From Acidobacteriota bacterium (lineage in GTDB: Bacteria; Acidobacteriota; UBA6911), in NCBI GenBank assembly GCA_012719455.1, contig JAAYAJ010000056.1, positions 21,023 through 85,022 on the forward strand: a stretch of DNA of 64,000 bases, read 5' to 3'. Under the pieces are notes generated by a model. The model was not told the origin of the DNA, ran no database searches, and saw nothing but the letters and a program-made list of their open reading frames with translations. Positions 57,911 to 64,000 of this stretch are shown piece by piece (positions within the stretch are counted from its first letter, which is position 1; every line of letters begins with the position of its first letter). The translations under genes were made by a program, and so were the position numbers.

Positions 57911-58939
57911 TTAGGAAAGCCCCAGTTCCTCCTTGGCCCTCCGGTACACCTTGTCGATCCCGATGGTGGTGTCGTTGTGGATCGCCTTGTACAGCTGTTC
58001 CATCCTCTCCTTGGCCTTGGGGGCGATGTCGCCGCCAAGAACTTCGGCCTTGGCGAAGGATTCGATCGCCTCGTCCACCATCTTCTTTTCCCACTCGCAC
58101 ATCCCGATCCAGTAGTAGCCGTCGGCGTAGCGCTCGGCTTCGATGGCCTTGCGGAAGGCTTCGATGGCCTCGTCGAACTGCTTCTGGTCGTAGAGGTTGA
58201 CCCCGATGACGTGGTAGGCGTCGTGGCGGGCCACGGCGAGGTGCTTCCGGGTGTCCTCACTGGGATCCTTTACGAGGTCGGCCGCCTTGATCGTTTCCCG
58301 GGCGAATTCTTCGGCCTTGGAGATGTTGTTCTTGGATGCGTGGAACTGCATGATTTCGTAACGCAGCCGGAAGTCCGTTTCGTATTCCGGGTACATCATG
58401 GCCGAGGCGTTCCATTCCAAGTACTTGTCGTCGTTGCCCATCTTCTTGTACAGCCTGGCGATCTGGTAGGCGATGCTGCCCGTGGGCCGCAGCTTGTAGA
58501 TCTTCTCGTAGCAGTCGACGCATTTCTCGTCGTGTTCGAGGATCTCGGAGGCCTTGGCCAGGTAGGCCAGGGTCTGCAGATCGTCCGGGTGGTGTTGGCT
58601 CCACTGTTCGGCCAGGACCTCGAGCTCGGTGTACTTATCCGCCTCGGAGCATTCGAACAACAGGCGTTCGTAGGAGGATTTTACATAAGGCATAAGTGCG
58701 GATTCGGGGTATTTATCCACGAAAGCCAGAAGCATCGCTCCGCACTTGAGCGGGTCGGTCTCCTTGTCTGCCGCCTCCCAAGCCATGTACTCCTCTTCCC
58801 CGTACTCCGTCTCCTCTTCCTCGGCCTGGGCCTGATCCTGTAAGAGCGCAAAGGCGGTGCTGTCGCCGGCGACGATGAAAAACGATACCGCCAACGCGAG
58901 CAAGGCTGCAAAGAAAGTTCTGCTAGTGCATTTCATCAA
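57911..58939 (-). CDS. Secreted tetratricopeptide-repeat protein, paralog 3
   Basis: 342 residues. The signal peptide (FFAALLALAVSFFIVAGDST) leads to an acidic stretch (QAEEEETEYGEEEYMAWEA) and helical repeats such as DQKQFDEAIEAFRKAIEAER and DGYYWIGMCEWEKKMVDEAI. The C-terminus (RMEQLYKAIHNDTTIGIDKV) matches the paralogs at 6.3 and 21.4 kb. AGGGGG precedes the ATG. Of the three it is the most divergent; cysteines (C48, C73, C118, C121) are additional. Function unknown. Confidence 0.85.
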   Translation of the reverse strand: MMKCTSRTFFAALLALAVSFFIVAGDSTAFALLQDQAQAEEEETEYGEEEYMAWEAADKETDPLKCGAMLLAFVDKYPESALMPYVKSSYERLLFECSEADKYTELEVLAEQWSQHHPDDLQTLAYLAKASEILEHDEKCVDCYEKIYKLRPTGSIAYQIARLYKKMGNDDKYLEWNASAMMYPEYETDFRLRYEIMQFHASKNNISKAEEFARETIKAADLVKDPSEDTRKHLAVARHDAYHVIGVNLYDQKQFDEAIEAFRKAIEAERYADGYYWIGMCEWEKKMVDEAIESFAKAEVLGGDIAPKAKERMEQLYKAIHNDTTIGIDKVYRRAKEELGLS

Positions 58940-59317
58940 TGGTTCCCCCTCTTGGTTCTGCCGGATGGATCTCCCTGTTTTCTCGTACTAGCGTGTTAGG
59001 AGTCCAGGTCCCGCCGCATTTCGCAGACAAGCGCCAACGGGACATCCTCCGTTTATTTAGATGCCGTGCGTGCCCCGCAAGTTTCATGCTGCTGGCGGAG
59101 GACCGAATCCCGGGGGATGCCGGCCGCTCCTGGCCGTCATCCTCAAACGAGGATTAAATCACAATTTAGGCCCAATCGTCGAGAGAATTTCGGCGCCTCC
59201 CCGACTTTCCTGTAACTGGATGGAATTATGGTATGATTCGGCTTTTCATTCACGGTTTTGGGGTGGGGCCGGTTCGCGGGTGGAGCCGGCGGGCTGGAAC
59301 AGGGTATCGGAGGTGTC
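58940..59317. promoter_or_regulatory. Divergent intergenic region between TPR paralog 3 and glnS
   Basis: 378 bases without a gene. A TATGAT (59232-59237) could serve as glnS -10; its -35 is poor. Around 59040-59160 the sequence is mixed and holds no convincing frame. Confidence 0.3.
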
Positions 59318-61048
59318 ATGGAATCGAGCGGGAACAACGGGGATTTCGGCAGGGGCTCCGGTGGGGCGGAAGGGGAAACAGCGCAGCCCGTCGATTTTGT
59401 GCGGGCGGCGGTGAGGGATGACGTTGCGGCGGGGAAAAACGAAGGGCGGGTGTGCACACGATTCCCCCCCGAACCGAACGGGTACCTGCATATCGGGCAC
59501 GCCAAAGCCATCTGCCTGAACTTCGGCATCGCGGCCGAGTTCAGCGGCCGCTGCAACCTCCGCTTCGACGACACCAACCCCGCCAAGGAGGATGTCGAGT
59601 ACGTCGAATCGATCCAGGAGGACGTCCGCTGGCTCGGGTTCGACTGGGACGACCGCCTCTACTATGCTTCCGACTATTTTGAGCGGATGTACGCTTGTGC
59701 CCTGGAACTCATCCGGATGGAGAAGGCCTATGTCGACAGCCTGACGGCCGAGGAAATCCGGGCTTACCGGGGGACCCTGACCGAACCGGGGAAGGCGAGT
59801 CCCTACCGCGACCGGTCGGTGGAGGAAAACCTCGATCTGTTCGAGCGGATGCGCGCGGGGGAGTTCGACGACGGGGCCCACGTGTTGCGGGCCAGGATTG
59901 ACATGTCCTCCCCGAACCTGAACATGCGTGATCCCACGATCTACCGCATCCGCCGGGTGCGCCACCACCGGACGGGCGGGGAGTGGTGTATCTACCCGAT
60001 GTACGACTTCGCCCACTCCCTGTCCGATTCCTTCGAGGGGATCACCCACTCGATCTGCACGCTCGAGTTCGAGGATCACCGGCCCTTGTACGACTGGTTC
60101 CAGGAGACCCTCGGGCTCCCCTCGCGCTCGCAGCAGATCGAGTTCGCGCGCCTCAACCTCAGCTACACTGTCATGAGCAAGCGCAAGCTGCTCCAGCTGG
60201 TGAGGGAGGGGCTGGTCGGCGGCTGGGACGACCCCCGCATGCCCACCCTGTGCGGGCTGCGCAGGCGCGGGTACACGCCCGCATCGGTCCGCAATTTTTG
60301 TGAGCGGATCGGTGTGGGCAAGCGTGACGGGGTCGTGGACGTGGCCCTGCTCGAACACACCCTGCGGGAGGACCTGAACGCCCGCGCTCCCCGGGTCATG
60401 GCGGTGTTGCGCCCCCTGCGGCTGATCATCGACAACTATCCCGCGGACAAGGTGGAGATGTTTCCGGCCGTCAACAACCCCGAGGACCCTTCGGCCGGGA
60501 CGCGGGAGGTGGCGTTTTCGCGCGAACTCCTGATCGAGCGGGAGGACTTCATGGAAGACCCGCCCAAGAAATTTTTCCGCCTGGCCCCGGGGCGGACGGT
60601 GCGGCTGCGCTACGCCTGCCTCGTCACCTGCACCGGTGTGGTCAAAGACGAGCGGGGGGAGGTTGTGGAGGTCCACTGCCGGTACCATCCCCGGGGGGAG
60701 GCGGAAGACCTGCCTCGGGCCAGGGCGACGCTGCACTGGGTCTCGGCCCCCCACTCGCTTCCCGCCGAGGTTCGGCTCTACGACCGGCTCTTTTTGGTCG
60801 AAAACCCGGGAGACGAAAAGGAAGGGAAAGATTTCAAGACGCACCTGAACCCCGGTTCGCTCGAGATCCTCGACGGCTGCCGGCTGGAGGCCTCCCTGGG
60901 GGCGGCCCGGCCCGGGGACGGCTTCCAGTTCGAACGGCTCGGTTATTTCTGCATGGACCCCGACTCCCGGCCGGGGGCCATGGTGTTCAACCGCACGGTG
61001 GCCCTGCGCGATGCCTGGGCCAAGATCGTCCGGAAGACGTCCGCCTGA
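59318..61048 (+). CDS. glnS: Glutaminyl-tRNA synthetase
   Basis: 576 residues, class Ib. [20 protein letters not shown] carries HIGH at 58-61, and the KMSKS-equivalent is VMSKRK (285-290), which is normal for GlnRS. The stretches [10 protein letters not shown] and [20 protein letters not shown], plus the two-barrel anticodon-binding C-terminus, complete it. A ~40-residue low-complexity lead precedes the core. ATG 59318 follows GGAGGTG. tRNA-Gln lies 63 nt downstream. Confidence 0.97.
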   Translation: MESSGNNGDFGRGSGGAEGETAQPVDFVRAAVRDDVAAGKNEGRVCTRFPPEPNGYLHIGHAKAICLNFGIAAEFSGRCNLRFDDTNPAKEDVEYVESIQEDVRWLGFDWDDRLYYASDYFERMYACALELIRMEKAYVDSLTAEEIRAYRGTLTEPGKASPYRDRSVEENLDLFERMRAGEFDDGAHVLRARIDMSSPNLNMRDPTIYRIRRVRHHRTGGEWCIYPMYDFAHSLSDSFEGITHSICTLEFEDHRPLYDWFQETLGLPSRSQQIEFARLNLSYTVMSKRKLLQLVREGLVGGWDDPRMPTLCGLRRRGYTPASVRNFCERIGVGKRDGVVDVALLEHTLREDLNARAPRVMAVLRPLRLIIDNYPADKVEMFPAVNNPEDPSAGTREVAFSRELLIEREDFMEDPPKKFFRLAPGRTVRLRYACLVTCTGVVKDERGEVVEVHCRYHPRGEAEDLPRARATLHWVSAPHSLPAEVRLYDRLFLVENPGDEKEGKDFKTHLNPGSLEILDGCRLEASLGAARPGDGFQFERLGYFCMDPDSRPGAMVFNRTVALRDAWAKIVRKTSA

Positions 61049-61071
61049 TCCGGCGGGAGCGCGCTTTGAGC

Positions 61072-61100
61072 TTGAATCCGGGGGACGCTTTTCTTACAAT
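61072..61100 (+). promoter_or_regulatory. Promoter of tRNA-Gln
   Basis: TTGAAT (61072-61077), exactly 17 nt, TACAAT (61095-61100). Transcription would start about 5 nt before the tRNA. Confidence 0.65.
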
Positions 61101-61111
61101 GACGCTAGGGC

Positions 61112-61185
61112 TGGGAGATCGTCTAATGGTAAGACGGGTGGCTCTGGACCATCTGATCGGGGTTCGAATCCCTGTCTCCCAGCCA
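61112..61185 (+). tRNA. tRNA-Gln (anticodon CTG), CCA encoded
   Basis: 74 nt. Acceptor stem TGGGAGA/TCTCCCA, D-arm with TAATGGTAA, anticodon stem GGTGG/CCATC with loop CTCTGGA (anticodon CTG), T-arm with TTCGAAT, discriminator G and genome-encoded CCA. All stems pair. Confidence 0.97.
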
Positions 61186-61311
61186 ATTCTACATTGGCGC
61201 CTTTTCCATCGGCAAATTGGATGATTTATTGAGCGTGATGCAAGTTCCCCGTCGTTGGGACAGCTCGCGGATACCACGTTTGCAGCAATCGATGATCTGG
61301 AGGATTCGAGG

Positions 61312-62274
61312 ATGAAACTCAGGATGTCATGTATGACAGCCCTTGCGCTGTTGCTTTTGGGAAGCCTGTCCAACGCCTCGGCCGACTGCTCGCGCGGCCG
61401 GCTCGAAGAGTTGACGGAAAAGTATTTTGAATCGCTTACGGCGCACTCCGCGGCGATGCTGCCGCTCGCCGCGGATGTCAAGTTCACCGAGAACGGTGTG
61501 GAGAGAAAGATCGGGGAGGGGTTCTGGCAGACGGCGGGCAAGCCCCTGCTCAGGCGGACCCTGATCGATACCGCGAAATGTTCCACGGCCGTCATCGCCG
61601 TCGTTGAAGAGCCGTACGATTCCAAGACGGTGGGCACTGGAATGGGCGGCAGCATGGGCGCGCCGGGCGTTCCGGCGGCCAAGCCCAGGCCGAAGCCGGC
61701 CGAAGGGACGGTCCGGCCGATCCTGTTCGCCGTCCGGCTCAAGGTTGAAAATGATAAGATCAGCGAGGTGGAAACCATCGTGGCGCGGGAGAACGAATTC
61801 ATGTTCAACCCTGAAGTCGTCCTCTCCACGAAGGATCAAGACTGGGAGACCATTCTTCCCCCCGAAAAACGGACCCCGCGCAAGGTGCTGGCAGACGCGG
61901 CCAATCATTATTTCGACCTGTTCAAGGAGGGCTCGACGGTCAGCGTGCCCTTCGCCGAGGTGTGTGACCGTTGGGAGAACGGCTTTCTTGCGACCGGGCA
62001 GGACCATGACTGCTCGCCGGTGACTTTCAGGAAGCGGATCGGCGTCAGCATGGACCATGGCCCGCGGCGCGTCCTGGTGGACACCGAAAGGGGACTTTCG
62101 ATCGGCTTCATGATGTTCGGCGGCGGGGCGTCTGCGAACAAGGACAACCCCACCGGCAGCGGGCTGGTGGATTGCCATATGTTCAGGATGCGGGACGGCA
62201 AGGTGGACCTGATCCACTCCATTGTCGGTCCCCGGGCGCAGACGATGGGCTGGCCGCTGGAACCGATCGAATAG
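61312..62274 (+). CDS. Secreted protein with two NTF2-like halves (putative)
   Basis: 320 residues, with a signal peptide (SCMTALALLLLGSLSNASA). Two similar parts appear: residues ~27-90 (LTEKYFESLTAHSAAMLPLA, then FTENGVERKIGEGFW) and ~205-270 (AANHYFDLFKEGSTVSVPFA, then CDRWENGF). Each starts with the helix pattern xxYFxxL seen in NTF2/SnoaL folds. The middle has a Gly/Pro-rich loop (GMGGSMGAPGVPAAKPRPKP). Cysteines C25, C89, C236, C248, C296 could form disulfides. ATG 61312 has GGAGG at 9 nt. No known function. Confidence 0.6.
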   Translation: MKLRMSCMTALALLLLGSLSNASADCSRGRLEELTEKYFESLTAHSAAMLPLAADVKFTENGVERKIGEGFWQTAGKPLLRRTLIDTAKCSTAVIAVVEEPYDSKTVGTGMGGSMGAPGVPAAKPRPKPAEGTVRPILFAVRLKVENDKISEVETIVARENEFMFNPEVVLSTKDQDWETILPPEKRTPRKVLADAANHYFDLFKEGSTVSVPFAEVCDRWENGFLATGQDHDCSPVTFRKRIGVSMDHGPRRVLVDTERGLSIGFMMFGGGASANKDNPTGSGLVDCHMFRMRDGKVDLIHSIVGPRAQTMGWPLEPIE

Positions 62275-62604
62275 GCGGGCCCTGTCCGGGCCGCAGAGGA
62301 CTTTCCCCCGGCCTTCAGCCGCCTTGATCGCCGGGGGGAGTTTCTGCCTGGATGTTCGAAGGGGGCGCTCCGCGGTATCGATCTCGCTCCGGGAAGGGAT
62401 TTCGACTACGACATCTAGCATGAAGTGCATGCCGTTCCGCCCCGGGGGGAGGCTGATGGACAAGGTCGTGAAAGTCTGGGAGGAATGATAAATTCCCCGG
62501 GGCAGCGATCGCTCCCCTGCGGTGTTCGGCCAGGGCCCGAAGGGGCCAGGCCCATATTATTCATTCAGCGTGGTCCGTCCCCGCCTGGATAAGGAGTGTA
62601 ATTT
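62275..62604. other. Intergenic region without a supported gene
   Basis: 330 bases. A possible 88-residue frame at 62222-62488 overlaps the upstream gene out of phase and has no ribosome site, so I reject it. TGGTCCGTCCCCG lies at 62571-62583 and recurs at 63092-63104. GGAG leads the next ATG. Confidence 0.5.
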
Positions 62605-63030
62605 ATGAGTCTGAAGGAATACGCCGATTTTGCCAACGAAAACAGGTCCTGCTACCTGGCGACGGTCGAGGGTGATCAGCCCCGGGTGCGTTGCCTCGGC
62701 ATGTGGTACGCGGATGAAACCGGGTTCTATTTCCAGGCGCAATCGGTCAAGGCGCTGTACCGGCAACTGCAGCAGAACCCGAAGGTCGAGGTCTATTTCC
62801 ACACCAAGGATTTCAGTCGGGCGATGAGGGTCTCGGGCAAGGTCCGTTTCATCGAAGACCTCGAGGTGAGGGCGAGATGCATCGAGGAACGCCCCTTCGT
62901 GAAAGATTTCGGGATCACCGAACCGGACAACCCCCTGCTTGTCGTGTTCCAGCTCTATACGGGAGAGGCCTATTTCTGGGGGATGGGGGACAGCATGAAG
63001 GAACACCTGATCCCCAGGATCAAATTCTAG
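62605..63030 (+). CDS. Pyridoxamine 5'-phosphate oxidase-like FMN-binding protein
   Basis: 141 residues of the split-barrel PNPOx family: NRSCYLATVEGDQPRVRCLG, GMWYADETGFYFQAQSVKAL, and LYRQLQQNPKVEVYFH, the FMN-phosphate-binding pattern. Such proteins bind FMN or F420 and may reduce small molecules. No specific substrate. AAGGAG precedes the ATG. Convergent with the TerB-like gene. Confidence 0.85.
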   Translation: MSLKEYADFANENRSCYLATVEGDQPRVRCLGMWYADETGFYFQAQSVKALYRQLQQNPKVEVYFHTKDFSRAMRVSGKVRFIEDLEVRARCIEERPFVKDFGITEPDNPLLVVFQLYTGEAYFWGMGDSMKEHLIPRIKF

Positions 63031-63043
63031 CGCCGTCTGGAGC

Positions 63044-63105
63044 GATGGGGACGGATGGCAGGATATCTTATTGTTTTTCTATAAGTTGTCCTGGTCCGTC
63101 CCCGA
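63044..63105. repeat. REP-like long imperfect inverted repeat
   Basis: GGGGACGGA (63047-63055) pairs with TCCGTCCCC (63095-63103). Inside it, CAGGA (63059-63063) pairs with TCCTG (63089-63093), and CTTAT (63067-63071) with ATAAG (63081-63085). This makes a long hairpin between convergent genes; it overlaps the end of the TerB-like gene. A direct copy of its right arm (TGGTCCGTCCCCG) is at 62571. Confidence 0.55.
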
Positions 63106-63430
63106 TTTTTAGGCCGTTTTTCCTGGCGACTTCCCTGATCCAGGTCCACTCCTTGGGATGGATCTTCCCGTCGATCCGGGCGAGCATGAGGGCGTCGCGC
63201 ACGAAGCGGCGGGCGATGGCGCGGTCGGAAAACTTTATCGGCTGGTTCTTGATGTGGGGGTTTTTCAGGACGTCGTCGATCACTCCTGCGCAGAAGCGCG
63301 GGTCAAAGTCGAGCCGCCGTCCGAGCCGGATCATCAGGTCCCTTTCCTGGGCGCTGATCACCCGGTCCTTCCGGATCAGTACCAGCAACCCTCGGTAGTA
63401 GTTCCCACGCTCCGCAAGCGGGATTTCCAT
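63068..63430 (-). CDS. TerB-like domain protein
   Basis: 120 residues, from ATG 63430. Two copies of a TerB-like helical pattern: residues ~20-40 (KDRVISAQERDLMIRLGRRL) and ~88-110 (ALMLARIDGKIHPKEWTWIR). A DGxIxxxE motif of this kind is a feature of TerB/DjlA-like folds that may bind metal. No signal peptide. A longer frame to 63616 exists, but its start part is low-complexity and unconserved. Stop overlaps the REP-like repeat. Confidence 0.6.
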   Translation of the reverse strand: MEIPLAERGNYYRGLLVLIRKDRVISAQERDLMIRLGRRLDFDPRFCAGVIDDVLKNPHIKNQPIKFSDRAIARRFVRDALMLARIDGKIHPKEWTWIREVARKNGLKIGDGPGQLIEKQ

Positions 63431-63759
63431 CGCTGTCCATTCCGGCGGCGCTTCCGACGCCTTGTGATAAAGAACCCGCCCCAGTTTACCATTCTTCCGC
63501 CTGCGCGTGCATGATAAAGGCTCCGTATCCGGGGCTTGCGTAAATGCTGGCGTTTGCCCCCCCCTTTGGCTAGAATGGCTCTGTTGTGCGCTTTCTGCGC
63601 GGATGACGAATCGCACTGATTATTGCAATGCCGGTGCAACATCGGAGGCTCTTGCTCAGTATATATCCTTATGCCCGGGCTCGCGGCCCGCTTGTTCGGA
63701 AACCGAACGGCAGACACCGGGATTCCCTGACCAGGCACTAATTTCAAGGAGGAGTATCC
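63431..63759 (+). other. Intergenic region between TerB-like gene and Tat-exported gene
   Basis: 329 bases without a supported gene. TAGAAT at 63571-63576 could be a -10 for the downstream gene, but its -35 is poor. No long repeat seen. Confidence 0.4.
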
Positions 63760-64000
63760 ATGGCTGACGAAGAAACCAGACGGAGCGAAGGTGGAGGCCT
63801 CGGCCGCCGGAGCTTTCTGAAAAACGCGGGGATCGCGGTGACCGGCGGCACGCTGAGTGCTGGGCTCACCCTTGGGAAGGGGACGGCGTCGACGCTGCCG
63901 GGCACCGTGGCGCCGACCACGCTGACCATATTCCGCTGCCCCATCTGCAGCGCCGATTTCGCCACTTTTGCGGCCCTGCAGGGGCACTTCACCTCGGTCC
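63760..64000 (+). CDS. Tat-exported protein, N-terminal part
   Basis: The first 80 residues of a gene cut by the window end. AAGGAGGAG precedes ATG 63760. A twin-arginine signal (LGRRSFLKNAGIAVTGG) leads to a short segment, then TIFRCPICSADFATFAALQG, with a CxxC pair and a C2H2-like start. Such a mix is unusual in a folded exported protein; the family is not recognised. Confidence 0.7.
   Translation, partial: MADEETRRSEGGGLGRRSFLKNAGIAVTGGTLSAGLTLGKGTASTLPGTVAPTTLTIFRCPICSADFATFAALQGHFTSV

Noticed and set aside
62222..62488. Possible 88-residue gene between the NTF2-like and PNPOx-like genes
   Set aside because: Starts inside the previous gene out of phase, has no ribosome site and a random-like composition.

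Overview
This is a GC-rich bacterial chromosome segment with tightly packed genes, many ATGA/GTGA start-stop overlaps and no phage, insertion sequence or CRISPR array. It carries a hopanoid radical-SAM enzyme (HpnH), diaminopimelate epimerase, Rho, a GlnRS next to its own tRNA-Gln, an ImuB-DnaE2 type mutasome and many secreted proteins of unknown function. This fits a Gram-negative, diderm, free-living bacterium. Acidobacteriota or a similar deep phylum is my best guess, but that is inference; no rRNA is present to prove it.

Layout. 1-4.7 kb: tail of a CocE-type hydrolase, hpnH, a cysteine synthase-CysRS fusion, and an FmdB-like zinc ribbon. 4.7-9.5 kb: rho, the first of three paralogous secreted TPR proteins, a stand-alone LigD phosphoesterase-like protein, and a STAS / STN-like / secreted-protein operon. 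9.5-16.3 kb: trmJ, an RpoH-like sigma factor, dapF, zinc-ribbon thioredoxin, Lon-substrate-domain protein, SDR and homoserine dehydrogenase. 16.4-20.6 kb: a catalytically dead Y-family polymerase (ImuB-like) plus DnaE2. 20.6-29.2 kb: MBL hydrolase, the second TPR paralog, a ParB-like/SPL-like pair, a Cu-type P-ATPase, galE and dinB. 29.3-35 kb: pepP and hisDCBA-I. 35-43 kb: glgC, a GT39-like membrane enzyme, recQ, nfo and uvrD/pcrA. 43-52.8 kb: NTF2-like lipoprotein, Tat-exported Fe-S protein, thrC with a ThrB2/ApgM-type protein, and an adaptor/permease/LtaS-like operon. 52.9-57.9 kb: F1-ATPase genes atpHAGDC without F0 genes. 58-64 kb: the third TPR paralog, glnS plus tRNA-Gln(CTG), secreted NTF2-like protein, a flavin-type oxidase, a TerB-like protein, and the start of a Tat-exported protein.

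How the genes fit together. Amino-acid synthesis is well represented: threonine branch (hom, thrC, putative alternative homoserine kinase), lysine/peptidoglycan (dapF), cysteine and histidine. DNA repair and tolerance genes are also frequent: imuB, dnaE2, dinB, recQ, nfo, uvrD, an SPL-like radical SAM protein and a LigD-PE-like protein. They lie in separate operons, so this is not one island.

Items most worth follow-up are the CysK-CysRS fusion with a degenerate HIGH motif, the ParB-like/SPL-like radical SAM pair, the three-member secreted TPR family whose copies each sit before a strong hairpin, and the imuB promoter whose spacer is filled by a direct repeat and which appears to make a leaderless mRNA.
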